DNA of 64,000 nucleotides from Pirellulales bacterium (GCA_016935315.1 JAFGRD010000028.1:1-64000); one strand, 5' to 3'. Shown: positions 54,875-63,850, counted from the first letter of the stretch. Numbers and translations are program-made. Notes: generated from the letters alone by a model not told the origin.

Positions 54875-56632
54875 GTGGCACGGTGGGGTGGGCGCGTCCG
54901 GTGGCCAGACTGTGATTTCAACGTACGGAGCAACCGGGCATTGGCCGATCTCACACTTCAGCTTGGCATCAAGACGGACCCGGCTCAGTATCGATTCTCG
55001 TACGAGTGGCTCTTTCGCCTGCTGGCCGATGAAGGGATCGAGAACATCCAACTGGGAACGTTCTTCGAGATCTACCAGTTGCCCGATGACTATTTCGTGC
55101 AGCTTCGCCGCCAGGCCGAGGACTTGGGCCTGCGGATTCGCAGCATCTTTACCGCCCATCGCGAATTGGGGGGCTTCTTCATCGACGGTCCCGGGTGGGA
55201 GGCGGTTGCGCGGCGGAACTTCGAGCGTCTGATCGAAGTCGGCTCGCTGCTGGGGGCCTCATCGGTCGGCTCGAACCCCGGCGCGGTCTATCGCGATCGG
55301 ATGGGAACCAAGCAGCGGGGAATCGAGTGCTATCTGCGGCACATGAAGGAGCTAATGGAATTCGCCTGCCGGAAGGGTGTGCCCCGCTTGACCGTCGAGC
55401 CCATGTCCTGCCTGGCCGAGCCGCCCACGCTCCCGCAAGAAATCCGTCAGGTGGCCGACGAGTTGATGGCGCACCATCGCCGGAACCCGAACGGCACCGC
55501 CCGGCTCGGCTATTGCACGGATATCGCCCATGGCTATGCCGACGCCGAGGGGACGATTCGCCACGACCACATCGAGCTGCTCGAGGCCACGCTGCCCTAT
55601 CTGTACGAAATCCACCTGAAGAACACCGATTCGCAGTACTCCTCCACGTTCGGCTTCAGCGCCGAAGAGCGTAAGGCGGGCGTTGTCCAGATCGGGCCGA
55701 TCCGAGAGATGTTGCTGGCCCGGGCCGAAACGATTCCGGTCGACGAGGTGGTCGGATATCTCGAGATCGGCGGCCCGAAGCTGGGGCGGGACTACTCCGA
55801 CAAGCATCTGGCCGATCAGCTTCGCGCCTCGCTGTCGCACTTGAAGGAGACCTGGCTTGCCGACGGGGCGGAAACGAACGCCGCCGGGGATTCCGCTTCG
55901 GTTCGAGCGGTTTCGGCTGTACGCAAGGAAGCGCCGGCAGAACAACGGCCGGTGAGGGTCTCGCCGTCGGTGATGTGCGTCGACCTGGGCCACATCGAGG
56001 ATTCGCTGCGGCAACTGGAGGCGGTCGGCGCGGACCTGCTGCACCTGGACATGGCCGACGGCCATTTCGTGCCGAATCTTCTGCTGGGGCTGGACGTGAT
56101 CCGCTGGTTGCGGCCGAAGACGGCCCTGCCGCTGGACGTGCACCTGATGGTGGAGAATCCGGACCTGTACATCGAGCCCTTGGCCGAGATCGGGGTCGAC
56201 TACGTGGCCGTCCACGCCGAGGTCTGCCGCCACCTGGACCGGACGCTGACGCAGATTCGCGAGCTGGGAATGAAGGCCGGTGTGGTGCTCAACCCGGCGA
56301 CGCCGCTGCCGAGCGTCGAGTTCGTGGTGGAGCGGCTCGATTTCGTGTTGTTGATGACGGTCAACCCGGGTTTTGCCGGCCAGAGGCTGGTGCCTTCGGG
56401 CATCCGCAAGATCGCGGCCTGCCGCCGCTTTCTCGGGGACCGCGGGCTGGAGGCACCCATCATGGTCGACGGCAACGTGAGCTTCGAGCATATTCCGAAG
56501 ATGGTGGCCGCCGGCGCCGACATCCTGGTGGCGGGTACCAGCAGTTGGTTCCACCGCGGCGCCTCGTTGGCCGAGAACGTCAGGAAGACCGAGGCGGCAA
56601 TCGCCGAGGGTCTGCGGAAGAGGAGCGGGTAG
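54875..56632 (+). CDS. Fused sugar isomerase/epimerase barrel and AlsE-like 3-epimerase
   Basis: The 585-residue protein joins two TIM barrels. Residues about 40-330 form a xylose-isomerase-like AP-endonuclease-2 barrel (NIQLGTFFEIYQLP, RLTVEPMSCLAEPP, LGYCTDIAHGYADAEG, YEIHLKNTD) with candidate metal ligands Glu, Asp and His. From residue 362 a ribulose-phosphate-3-epimerase-type barrel follows, with SPSVMCVDL, HLDMADGHFVPN, LDVHLMVENP, LLMTVNPGFAGQ and IMVDGN. This half looks closer to E. coli AlsE (allulose-6-phosphate 3-epimerase) than to Rpe, since AlsE also has SPSLMCMDL and PGFAGQ. GTG 54875 is the start. The fusion implies two consecutive sugar steps. Confidence 0.8.
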   Translation: MARWGGRVRWPDCDFNVRSNRALADLTLQLGIKTDPAQYRFSYEWLFRLLADEGIENIQLGTFFEIYQLPDDYFVQLRRQAEDLGLRIRSIFTAHRELGGFFIDGPGWEAVARRNFERLIEVGSLLGASSVGSNPGAVYRDRMGTKQRGIECYLRHMKELMEFACRKGVPRLTVEPMSCLAEPPTLPQEIRQVADELMAHHRRNPNGTARLGYCTDIAHGYADAEGTIRHDHIELLEATLPYLYEIHLKNTDSQYSSTFGFSAEERKAGVVQIGPIREMLLARAETIPVDEVVGYLEIGGPKLGRDYSDKHLADQLRASLSHLKETWLADGAETNAAGDSASVRAVSAVRKEAPAEQRPVRVSPSVMCVDLGHIEDSLRQLEAVGADLLHLDMADGHFVPNLLLGLDVIRWLRPKTALPLDVHLMVENPDLYIEPLAEIGVDYVAVHAEVCRHLDRTLTQIRELGMKAGVVLNPATPLPSVEFVVERLDFVLLMTVNPGFAGQRLVPSGIRKIAACRRFLGDRGLEAPIMVDGNVSFEHIPKMVAAGADILVAGTSSWFHRGASLAENVRKTEAAIAEGLRKRSG

Positions 56633-56686
56633 TTGCCGATGGCGGATTCCCAACCGCGGGGGCCGGGCACTGCCGGAAAGACGACC

Positions 56687-57751
56687 ATGACCGATACGCA
56701 GACAATGAACGCCCTGGTGCTGCACGCCGTCGGCGACGCCCGATACGAGCGGATTGCCCAGCCCAAGCCGGCGGCGGACGAGGTCCTGGTGCGGGTGGGC
56801 TTCTGTGGCGTCTGCGGGTCCGACATTCCCAGGATCTTCATCAAGGGAACCTATCGGTTCCCAACCGTTTGCGGCCACGAATTTGCCGGCACGGTCGAGG
56901 CGTGTGGGACCGAAGTGCAGGACTACCGGCCGGGCGACCGCGTGGTGGTCTTTCCGCTGCTGTGGTGCGATCGGTGCGCTTCCTGCGAGCTGGGCAACTA
57001 CGTCCAGTGCTCCCATTACGACTACTACGGCTCCCGCCGCGACGGGGCGTTCGCCCAGTACGTGTCGGTGCCGCCGAGGAACCTGGTGCCGGTGCCCGAC
57101 GGAGTCTCGATGGAAGCTGCCTCGATGACCGAGCCGGCTGCCGTGGCGCTGCATGCGTTGAAGCGGGCCGGCGGCAGTTTCATCGGCGAGACGGTGGTGA
57201 TCTTCGGTGCAGGGCCCATTGGACTGATGGCCGCGCAGTGGGCACGCATGATGGGCGCCGCCCAAATCGTCGTTTTCGATCTGATTCCCGAGAAGCTGGC
57301 CATGGCCCGGCGGCTGGGTTTCCCGTCGGCGATCAACGCCCGGGACGGCGACCCGGTCGAGAAGATCAACGAGCTGACCGGCGGCCGCGGGGCCGAAGTC
57401 TGCGTCGAGGGGGCCGGCGTGCCGATCACGCTCGGCCAGGCCATCGCCGCCGCCCGGGTCGGTGGTCGCGTGGTCATCATGGGCAACCCTTCCGCCGACG
57501 TGACCTTGCCGGCGGGGCTGATTTCGCAGGCGATGCGTCGCGAGCTGGACATTCTGGGCACGTGGAACTCGGCGTTCAGCGCCGCGGGCAACAACGACGA
57601 CTGGCGGGCCGTGCTGGCTGCGGCGGCGTCCGGAGCAATCGATCTCGACTCGCTAATCTCGCATCGCGTGCCGCTGGAGAAGGCGCTGGACGCCCTGGTG
57701 ATGATGCGCGATCAGAGCGAGTTCTTCGCCAAGGTTCTGATCCAACCGTGA
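56687..57751 (+). CDS. Zinc-dependent medium-chain dehydrogenase, GatD-like
   Basis: The 354-residue enzyme has the catalytic zinc site in FCGVCGSD and GHEFAGTV, and the structural zinc cysteines in CDRCASCELGNYVQC. The Rossmann motif is VVIFGAGPIGLMAAQWA. Length and motifs fit the sorbitol/galactitol-1-phosphate dehydrogenase branch. The substrate is probably a polyol or polyol phosphate, oxidised with NAD. ATG 56687 is taken as start; a TTG at 56633, right after the previous stop, would add 18 residues. It is the third gene of the sugar operon. Confidence 0.85.
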   Translation: MTDTQTMNALVLHAVGDARYERIAQPKPAADEVLVRVGFCGVCGSDIPRIFIKGTYRFPTVCGHEFAGTVEACGTEVQDYRPGDRVVVFPLLWCDRCASCELGNYVQCSHYDYYGSRRDGAFAQYVSVPPRNLVPVPDGVSMEAASMTEPAAVALHALKRAGGSFIGETVVIFGAGPIGLMAAQWARMMGAAQIVVFDLIPEKLAMARRLGFPSAINARDGDPVEKINELTGGRGAEVCVEGAGVPITLGQAIAAARVGGRVVIMGNPSADVTLPAGLISQAMRRELDILGTWNSAFSAAGNNDDWRAVLAAAASGAIDLDSLISHRVPLEKALDALVMMRDQSEFFAKVLIQP

Positions 57752-57787
57752 GAACGTGTTCATTCTGCATTGGGAAGAGAGGTCTCC

Positions 57788-58831
57788 ATGAAAGCAGCCG
57801 TACTGGAACAGCTCGGCAAAATCACCGTCCAAGAGGTGGACGACCCGCAGATCGGCGACGATTCGGCCCTGTTGAAGGTCGAATCGGTCGCGGTGTGCGG
57901 CTCCGATATCCGCATTTTCCACCATGGAAACCCCCGGGTGAAGCCGCCGACGATTATCGGACACGAGACGGCCGGCACTGTGGTGAAGGTTGGCAAGAAC
58001 GTCACCCGTGTCAAGCTGGGGGATCGCGTGGCCGTGGGGGCCGACGTGCCCTGCGGACAGTGTCATTGGTGCCGTAACGGACTGGGCAACAATTGCGCGA
58101 TCAACTACGCCGTCGGCTACCAGATCCCCGGCTCATTCGCCCAGTACATGGAGTTGCCGCGACTAGTCTTGGAGGAAGGGCCGGTGACGCCCTTCGGCGA
58201 AAACCTCAGCTTCGACGACGCGGCCCTGGCCGAACCCCTGGCCTGCGCGATCAACGGGCTGGAACTGGTCAACCTCTCGCTGGGCAAGACAATCGTGCTG
58301 ATCGGCATGGGGCCCATCGGCTGCATGATGATCGACCTGGCCCGGGTGATGGGCGCGATCAAGGTCATCTGCGTGGGACGCGGCCCCCGGCGGACGGCCA
58401 TCGCCAAACAGTACGGCGCCGACGTGTACATCAGCTCCAACGACGAGGACGTGGTGGCCCGCTGTCGCGAGGAAACCGGCGGCGAGGGACCCGACGTGGT
58501 CGTCACCACCTGCCCCTCCGTCGAGGTCCACGAGCAGGCGATCGAGATGGTGGCCCATCGCGGCTATGTGAATCTGTTCGGCGGGCTGGGCAAGAACGAG
58601 CGGCCCATGTCGGTGCTTTCCAACACGATTCATTACAAGGAGTGCTTCGTGACCGGTTCCCACGGCTGTGTGCCCCGGCACCACGAGTTGGCCGTCAGGC
58701 TGCTGGAGGCAGGCAAGATCCGCACGGCGCCGATCATCACGCACCGCTTCCCGCTCGACGAGGTCAACCAGGCGTTTGCGACCGTTCAGAGCCGCGAGGG
58801 CATGAAGGTCATTGTCCACCCGCACGAATAA
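57788..58831 (+). CDS. Zinc-dependent medium-chain dehydrogenase, sorbitol-dehydrogenase-like
   Basis: This 347-residue enzyme has AVCGSDIRIFHHG and IGHETAGTV at the catalytic zinc, and CGQCHWCRNGLGNNC at the structural zinc. The nucleotide motif is IVLIGMGPIGCMMIDLA. It is a paralogue of the preceding gene but clearly diverged, so the two likely act on different substrates or on two carbons of one substrate. ATG 57788 is preceded by a purine-rich GAAGAGAGG. The class II aldolase gene follows after 48 bases. Confidence 0.85.
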   Translation: MKAAVLEQLGKITVQEVDDPQIGDDSALLKVESVAVCGSDIRIFHHGNPRVKPPTIIGHETAGTVVKVGKNVTRVKLGDRVAVGADVPCGQCHWCRNGLGNNCAINYAVGYQIPGSFAQYMELPRLVLEEGPVTPFGENLSFDDAALAEPLACAINGLELVNLSLGKTIVLIGMGPIGCMMIDLARVMGAIKVICVGRGPRRTAIAKQYGADVYISSNDEDVVARCREETGGEGPDVVVTTCPSVEVHEQAIEMVAHRGYVNLFGGLGKNERPMSVLSNTIHYKECFVTGSHGCVPRHHELAVRLLEAGKIRTAPIITHRFPLDEVNQAFATVQSREGMKVIVHPHE

Positions 58832-58879
58832 CGGCAGGGCGGCCGAAGCGTTGCGAATACGCCGCAAAGGAACCCACGC

Positions 58880-59536
58880 ATGTCTTCGATCAAAGACGAA
58901 CTCGTTCAGTACGGCAGGAAGATCTACGCGGCCCACCTGGTTGTAGGCGGGGGTGGCAACATCAGCGCTCGCGACGACGAGACGATTTGGATGAAGCCCA
59001 GCGGTTTCGCCATGGACGACATGGGGCCGGACGATCTCTGCGGCATGGCCCTGGACAGCGGCCGGCAGACCGAGGGGCCGCACAAGCCGACCTCGGAAGT
59101 CAACATGCACCTGGCGATCTACCGAGTGCGGCCGGACGTGAAGGTCGTGTTCCACACGCATTCGCCGTGGCTTTGCGGAGTCGTCAGCGCGGGCATCGAC
59201 ATGGCCCGCAAACCGATGTTCGCCGAGGTCGTCAACGACCTGGGCCGTCGCGTGACGGTTCCCTACGTCACGCCGACGACCCAGACCCTGGCCGATCTGG
59301 TGGCCGAGGCAGCCAGCAGCGCGGAGACCATTTTCATGGCCAACCACGGTGTGTGTGCGTTGGGCGTGAACATGAAGCAGGCGTTCTACCGCTGCCTGAT
59401 CGTGGAAGATGCCGCCCAATCGCTGGTGGCCGCCGCCGTCGTCGGCACGCCTCAGATCCTCACGCGGGAACAGGAGGAGGACCTGATGTCGCAATCCGGC
59501 CCGCAACATCGGGTGAAAATGATGGAACGGCCGTAG
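58880..59536 (+). CDS. Class II aldolase/adducin family protein
   Basis: The 218-residue enzyme has the family zinc site with VVFHTHSPW (His-x-His, residues 93-95 region) and a third histidine in MANHGVCALG. The phosphate-binding part is GGGGNISARDDETIWMKPSG. Members include fuculose- and rhamnulose-phosphate aldolases and ribulose-5-phosphate 4-epimerases. As last gene of the operon it could split a ketose phosphate or a keto-acid phosphate formed by the dehydrogenases. The reaction is not decided by sequence. Confidence 0.85.
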   Translation: MSSIKDELVQYGRKIYAAHLVVGGGGNISARDDETIWMKPSGFAMDDMGPDDLCGMALDSGRQTEGPHKPTSEVNMHLAIYRVRPDVKVVFHTHSPWLCGVVSAGIDMARKPMFAEVVNDLGRRVTVPYVTPTTQTLADLVAEAASSAETIFMANHGVCALGVNMKQAFYRCLIVEDAAQSLVAAAVVGTPQILTREQEEDLMSQSGPQHRVKMMERP

Positions 59537-59625
59537 GGACTCGCAGGACGCGAGCGTGCTCTGTCCGGAACGAGGACCGTGCTCACGCCTGGGACACCCA
59601 CGAGGTTTGCGAGTCTTCACCCTCC

Positions 59626-59654
59626 TTGACTGCCCGCTGGGGGGTCTCTAAGAT
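59626..59654 (+). promoter_or_regulatory. Sigma-70-type promoter of folE
   Basis: TTGACT and TAAGAT are separated by exactly 17 bases. The predicted start falls near 59661, about 130 bases before folE. Confidence 0.6.
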
Positions 59655-59659
59655 GATCT

Positions 59660-59680
59660 ATTGACCTTTGCACAGTCAAT
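59660..59680. promoter_or_regulatory. Operator-like palindrome at the folE transcription start
   Basis: ATTGAC and GTCAAT are perfect 6-base arms around a 9-base centre, placed at the expected +1 of the folE promoter. A repressor site is plausible. Confidence 0.35.
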
Positions 59681-59793
59681 GCGCGAGGGTGACCAACGGG
59701 AGCCCGGTGTTTCCGGCTTCTCGTTGGTCGGCCTGGATCATTTGCAGTGCAGACTCCAATAAGAGGCCGTTTTGCGATCGAGGTACCTGGCCC

Positions 59794-60444
59794 ATGGCAT
59801 CCCCCATCGACGCTCCGGAGATTCTTCACGGCAGTATGGCCGGCGAAGCGGATCAACCGGAGCGCGAACCGTCGCCGCAGATCGACCGGCCGCGCATTGA
59901 GCGAGCGGTCCGCGAGATTCTCCTGGCCGTGGGCGAAGACCCGAACCGGGAAGGCCTTCGGGAGACCCCGGCCCGCGTGGCCCGCATGTATGCCGAGCTG
60001 TTCGTCGGCCTGCACGAGGATCCCCGTCGTCACTTGCAGAAATGCTTCAGCGAGACTTGCGACGAGGTGGTGCTGGTGCGCGATATCAGCTTCGACAGCA
60101 TGTGCGAGCACCACATGCTGCCGTTTCTGGGTAAGGCCCACATCGGCTACCTTCCCAACGGCCGGGTGGTCGGGCTCAGCAAGCTGGCCCGGGTTGTCGA
60201 AGAAGTGGCCCGGCGGCCGCAGGTCCAGGAACGGATGACCGAACAGATTGCCAATCTGTTGGTGGACGAGCTGCAGGCGAAGGGCGTGGCGGTCGTGATC
60301 GAGGCCGTGCATACGTGCATGACCATCCGCGGCGTCCGCAAGCCCGGTTGCGTCTGCGTCACTTCGGCCATGAAGGGCGTCTTCCGCTCGAAGGTTTCCA
60401 GCCGGGCCGAAATCATGACGTTGATCTACGGGGATCGTCGCTGA
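59794..60444 (+). CDS. folE: GTP cyclohydrolase I
   Basis: The 216-residue enzyme converts GTP to dihydroneopterin triphosphate, the first step of folate or tetrahydrobiopterin synthesis. The zinc ligands are in [11 protein letters not shown] (Cys and His) and HTCMTIRG (Cys). [21 protein letters not shown] is the classic core, and the C-terminal [11 protein letters not shown] is conserved. The ATG at 59794 adds about 45 residues before the usual domain start, and ATG 59836 is a possible alternative. A 7-base hairpin covers its stop codon and the next start. Confidence 0.94.
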   Translation: MASPIDAPEILHGSMAGEADQPEREPSPQIDRPRIERAVREILLAVGEDPNREGLRETPARVARMYAELFVGLHEDPRRHLQKCFSETCDEVVLVRDISFDSMCEHHMLPFLGKAHIGYLPNGRVVGLSKLARVVEEVARRPQVQERMTEQIANLLVDELQAKGVAVVIEAVHTCMTIRGVRKPGCVCVTSAMKGVFRSKVSSRAEIMTLIYGDRR

Positions 60445-60458
60445 GAAGGTGTTCTCAG
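60441..60458. promoter_or_regulatory. Hairpin at the folE stop / next start junction
   Basis: CTGAGAA and TTCTCAG form a perfect 7-base stem with a GGTG loop. It contains the folE stop and the GTG proposed as the next start, so it could affect translation of the next gene. Confidence 0.35.
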
Positions 60459-63400
60459 CGGGACCGAAGCAGCCGGATCTCGCCCGATTCATGGACCAGC
60501 TCGACCAACAGCGCGAACGAATTCAGGCCGATCTGCGGGGGTTGCTGGCCGGAGACGTTCGTTGCGATCGGGTCTTTCGCCAGCTCTATGCAAGCGACGG
60601 AAGCATCCACGAGATCGTCCCGCTGGGCGTGGTCCGCCCGCGCACCGTGGCCGACGTGAGCGCCTGTGTGCAATATGCCGCGGAGAAGCAGATTCCCGTC
60701 CATGCGCGCGGCGCCGGAAGCGGCGTGGCGGGCGAATCGCTCGGGCCGGGGCTGGTGTTGGACTTCTCGAAGTACCTTCGGCGGGTGATCCGGCTCGACG
60801 CCAAGACGGTCCGCGTTCAATCGGGCGTCGTCTGCGAACGGCTCAACAGCCAGCTCCGCCCGATGGGCCGCATCTTCGGCCCCGACCCGGCCAACAACGC
60901 CGTGACGACCATCGGCGGCATGGTCGCGATCAACGCCGCCGGCAGCCGATGGCTGCGATACGGCTCGACCCGGCGGCACGTCGCAGGGCTCCAGGTGGTG
61001 CTGGCCGATGGGGAAACGCTGGAAGTGGGCCGCGAGCCGCTGGTCGACGGAATGAGCAAGGACGGGAACCCGCGGAAACGCGACCTGGTCAACCGCCTCG
61101 TGGCCGTCTTGCACCAGCGGGCCAGTCTCATCCGCAAACATGAGGCGAAGTGTCCGTCGGACCGGTGCGGATACGATCTCAGCGACGTCCTGGACGAGGG
61201 GCATCTCGACCTGGCCCGGCTGCTGGTCGGCTCGGAAGGAACGCTGGCCCTGACGACGGAGGCCACGTTGACGACCGATCCGCTGCCCCGACATCGCGGC
61301 GTGGCGCTGCTGCTGTTCGACGGTCTGGAGAAGGCATCGCGAGCCGCGCTGCAGATTCTCCCCCTGAAGCCGGCGGCGTGCGACTTGATGGATCGTCGGC
61401 ACCTCAGTCTGGCCCGGGAGCTGGAAGTGCGATTCGATCTGCTGATTCCGGCCGAGACGGAGGCCGTGCTGCTGATCGAACAGGAAGGCGACGAGCCGCT
61501 CGAGGTCCGCGACTGGGTACACGCAATGGTCGACGAGATCTGGCACCAGAAGCGGTTGGCGTTCGGTGCCCGGCAGGCGTTCGACCTGGAAGAAACGGAG
61601 CTGTTCTGGCGTCTTGGCCGGCAGATCCAGCCGACGTCCTACCCGGTTAAGGGCCCCAGCCGACCGGTTCCGGTCGTCGAGGACGTGGCGGTTCCGCCCG
61701 AGGTGCTTCCCAACTTCCTGGTACGCATGCAGAACGTGTTGAAGCATCATCACGTGACGGCTTCGTTGTTCGCGCACGCCGGCCAAGGACAACTTCACCT
61801 TCAGCCGTATCTGGATCTGGCCGATGCGGGCGACGTCCGGCGGATGTGCCGCCTGGCCGAAGAGCTCTACAAAGAGGTGCTCGCCGTCGGCGGCACGATC
61901 AGCGGGGAACACGCATGTGGACTCAGCCGCACCCCGTTCGTCGCCCGACAAGTCGGCAGATTGTACGACGTGTTTCGCCAGGTGAAGCAGGTTTTCGATC
62001 CGGCCGGCACGCTGAACCCGGGCAAGATCGTCGGCGACGACCCGGACCTGTTGACCCGGCATCTGCGCCCGCGGACGATCGTATCGGAACAGGCGGCGGA
62101 AACGCCGTCGGCCGAGGCGGAATCGCCACAACTCCGCGATCTGGTCGAGCTGCAGTTGAATTGGGATGCAACGCGCGTGGCCCCGGCCGCGGCGGAGTGT
62201 ACCCGGTGTGGTCAATGCCGCACTCAGTCGCCGGGCCTGCGAATGTGTCCGATCTTCCGCCTCTCGCCGGCCGAAGAGTCGGCGCCGCGGGCGAAGGCGA
62301 ACCTGATTGCCGGCGTGTTGACCGGCGGCGTGGAGCTGAGTCGCCTGACCGGCGAGCAGTTCAAGGCCGTGGCCGACCTCTGCGTTCACTGTCACATGTG
62401 CCGGCTGGAATGCCCCGCTCGGGTCGACGTGCCTCGATTGATGCGCGAGGGCAAGGGGGCCTACGTGGCGTCGAACGGGCTGCGACCCTCCGACTGGGCG
62501 ATGACGCGGCTGGACAAGCTCAGCGCGCTGGGCAGCATGGTCCGCCCCCTGGCGAACTGGGCGATCGGCAACCGTCAGGTGAGGTGGCTGCTGGAGAAGA
62601 CGCTGGGGATTGCCCAGGGTCGCAAGCTCCCGCGGCTGGCGTCGCGCAGCTTTCTTCGCCGCGCGGCGCGCCAACGCTTGACCCGCCCGATTCGCCACAG
62701 CGGGCGCAAGGTCGCCTACTTCGTCGATATCTACGCCAACTACTTCGATCCGCAACTGGCGGCAGCGCTGGTGGCGGTGCTTCAGCACAACGGCGTGCCT
62801 GTCTACGTCCCTCCACAGCAACAGCAGGCCGGCATGCCCTCGATCGCCTGCGGCGCCTTGGATCATGCCCGCCGGCTGGCCCAGCACAACGTGGCGCTGT
62901 TTGCCGAACTGGTTCGGCAGGGGTACGACGTGGTGGCCACCGAGCCGTCGGCGGCGTTGTGTCTGGTGCGGGAGTATCCGGATCTGGTCGACGATCCCGA
63001 GGCGATCCTGGTGGCCGAACACAGCAGCGAGGCCTGTAGCTACCTGTGGAAGATGCACATGCAGGGCAAACTGCAACTCGATTTCAAGCCGATCCACGCG
63101 GCACTGGCCTACCACTTGCCCTGTCACCTCAAGGCATTGGAGGTCGGCTCGCCCGGCGAGAACCTCTTGCGGCTGATCCCGGGCGTGCGGTTGGAGCGGA
63201 TCGAAGCGGGGTGTTCCGGCATGGCCGGCACATTCGGCCTGAAACGTGTGAACTACCGGGCCAGTCTTCGTGTGGGCTGGGGCCTGATCTCTCGGCTTCG
63301 CGACCCGGGACTTCAGGCCGGAGCGACCGAGTGCAGCGCGTGCAAGATCCAGATGGAGCAAGGAACGACCAAGCCCACCGTCCACCCGATCAAGCTATTG

Positions 63401-63475
63401 GCCTTGGCGTACGGCCTGATGCCCGAGGCGGCCCAGTTGCTCACCACCCCGGGAGAGGAGTTGCTCGTCACGTGA
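60449..63475 (+). CDS. FAD-linked oxidase / Fe-S (GlcD-GlpC type) fusion oxidoreductase
   Basis: The 1008-residue protein joins a FAD-binding type 4 dehydrogenase (residues about 45-540, with VHARGAGSGVAGESLGPGLV and GPDPANNAVTTIGGM) to an Fe-S and cysteine-rich electron-transfer part. The cluster motifs are CTRCGQC (near 584) and CVHCHMCRLECP (near 645), followed by two CCG-like domains that include YHLPCHLKALEVG and GCSGMAGTFG. Related proteins oxidise 2-hydroxy acids such as D-lactate or glycolate and pass electrons to the quinone pool. GTG 60449 is the start used; ATG 60491 is possible and avoids the hairpin. Its stop overlaps moaD. Confidence 0.88.
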   Translation: MFSAGPKQPDLARFMDQLDQQRERIQADLRGLLAGDVRCDRVFRQLYASDGSIHEIVPLGVVRPRTVADVSACVQYAAEKQIPVHARGAGSGVAGESLGPGLVLDFSKYLRRVIRLDAKTVRVQSGVVCERLNSQLRPMGRIFGPDPANNAVTTIGGMVAINAAGSRWLRYGSTRRHVAGLQVVLADGETLEVGREPLVDGMSKDGNPRKRDLVNRLVAVLHQRASLIRKHEAKCPSDRCGYDLSDVLDEGHLDLARLLVGSEGTLALTTEATLTTDPLPRHRGVALLLFDGLEKASRAALQILPLKPAACDLMDRRHLSLARELEVRFDLLIPAETEAVLLIEQEGDEPLEVRDWVHAMVDEIWHQKRLAFGARQAFDLEETELFWRLGRQIQPTSYPVKGPSRPVPVVEDVAVPPEVLPNFLVRMQNVLKHHHVTASLFAHAGQGQLHLQPYLDLADAGDVRRMCRLAEELYKEVLAVGGTISGEHACGLSRTPFVARQVGRLYDVFRQVKQVFDPAGTLNPGKIVGDDPDLLTRHLRPRTIVSEQAAETPSAEAESPQLRDLVELQLNWDATRVAPAAAECTRCGQCRTQSPGLRMCPIFRLSPAEESAPRAKANLIAGVLTGGVELSRLTGEQFKAVADLCVHCHMCRLECPARVDVPRLMREGKGAYVASNGLRPSDWAMTRLDKLSALGSMVRPLANWAIGNRQVRWLLEKTLGIAQGRKLPRLASRSFLRRAARQRLTRPIRHSGRKVAYFVDIYANYFDPQLAAALVAVLQHNGVPVYVPPQQQQAGMPSIACGALDHARRLAQHNVALFAELVRQGYDVVATEPSAALCLVREYPDLVDDPEAILVAEHSSEACSYLWKMHMQGKLQLDFKPIHAALAYHLPCHLKALEVGSPGENLLRLIPGVRLERIEAGCSGMAGTFGLKRVNYRASLRVGWGLISRLRDPGLQAGATECSACKIQMEQGTTKPTVHPIKLLALAYGLMPEAAQLLTTPGEELLVT

Positions 63476-63717
63476 ACGTCCAGGTGCGTTTGTTCGCCGC
63501 GGCCAGGCAGGCCGCCGGTCGCGACCGGCTTGAGCTGGAATTGCCCGACGGGGCCACGATCGGTCAGTTGCGCCGCCGGCTGGGGGAGGAATTGCCCGGT
63601 TTTTCCGGCCTGATAGCGCGGGCGATGTTTGCGGTCGATATGCAGTACGCGCTCGATGCGCAGCAGATCCCTGTCGGCGCCGAGGTGGCGCTGATCCCGC
63701 CGGTCAGCGGCGGTTAG
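63472..63717 (+). CDS. moaD: Molybdopterin synthase small subunit
   Basis: The 81-residue ubiquitin-like protein carries sulfur on its C-terminal Gly-Gly to MoaE for molybdopterin formation. It reads VQVRLFAAARQAAGRD at the start and ends PPVSGG, with the required terminal GG intact. GTG 63472 overlaps the stop of the large oxidoreductase (GTGA), which couples the two. The moaE start follows after the large hairpin at 63717-63780. Confidence 0.9.
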   Translation: MNVQVRLFAAARQAAGRDRLELELPDGATIGQLRRRLGEELPGFSGLIARAMFAVDMQYALDAQQIPVGAEVALIPPVSGG

Positions 63718-63780
63718 GACTCGCAAAAGGAACAAGTTGGACCTGCATAGGAAAGCCCAACTTGTTCCTTTTGCGAGTCC
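63717..63780. repeat. Perfect 24-base inverted repeat between moaD and moaE
   Basis: The arms at 63717-63740 and 63757-63780 are perfectly complementary over 24 bases around a 16-base loop. The left arm overlaps the moaD stop codon. No T-run follows, so it is not a standard terminator; a mobile-element-like palindrome or a strong processing hairpin is more likely. Confidence 0.85.
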
Positions 63781-63850
63781 TTCGAGCTGGGGAGTTGCAA
63801 ACGAGCGGAAGTCTGCCAATAATCGAACAACCGCACCCGATGTCCCGCCT

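Noticed and set aside
60455-63385. 976-residue frame antisense to the FAD/Fe-S gene
   Set aside because: The plus strand has Fe-S and FAD motifs; the antisense frame is a codon-bias artefact.
63313-63819. Minus-strand gene covering moaD and the palindrome
   Set aside because: It is antisense to moaD and its frame includes the palindrome; no domain is visible.
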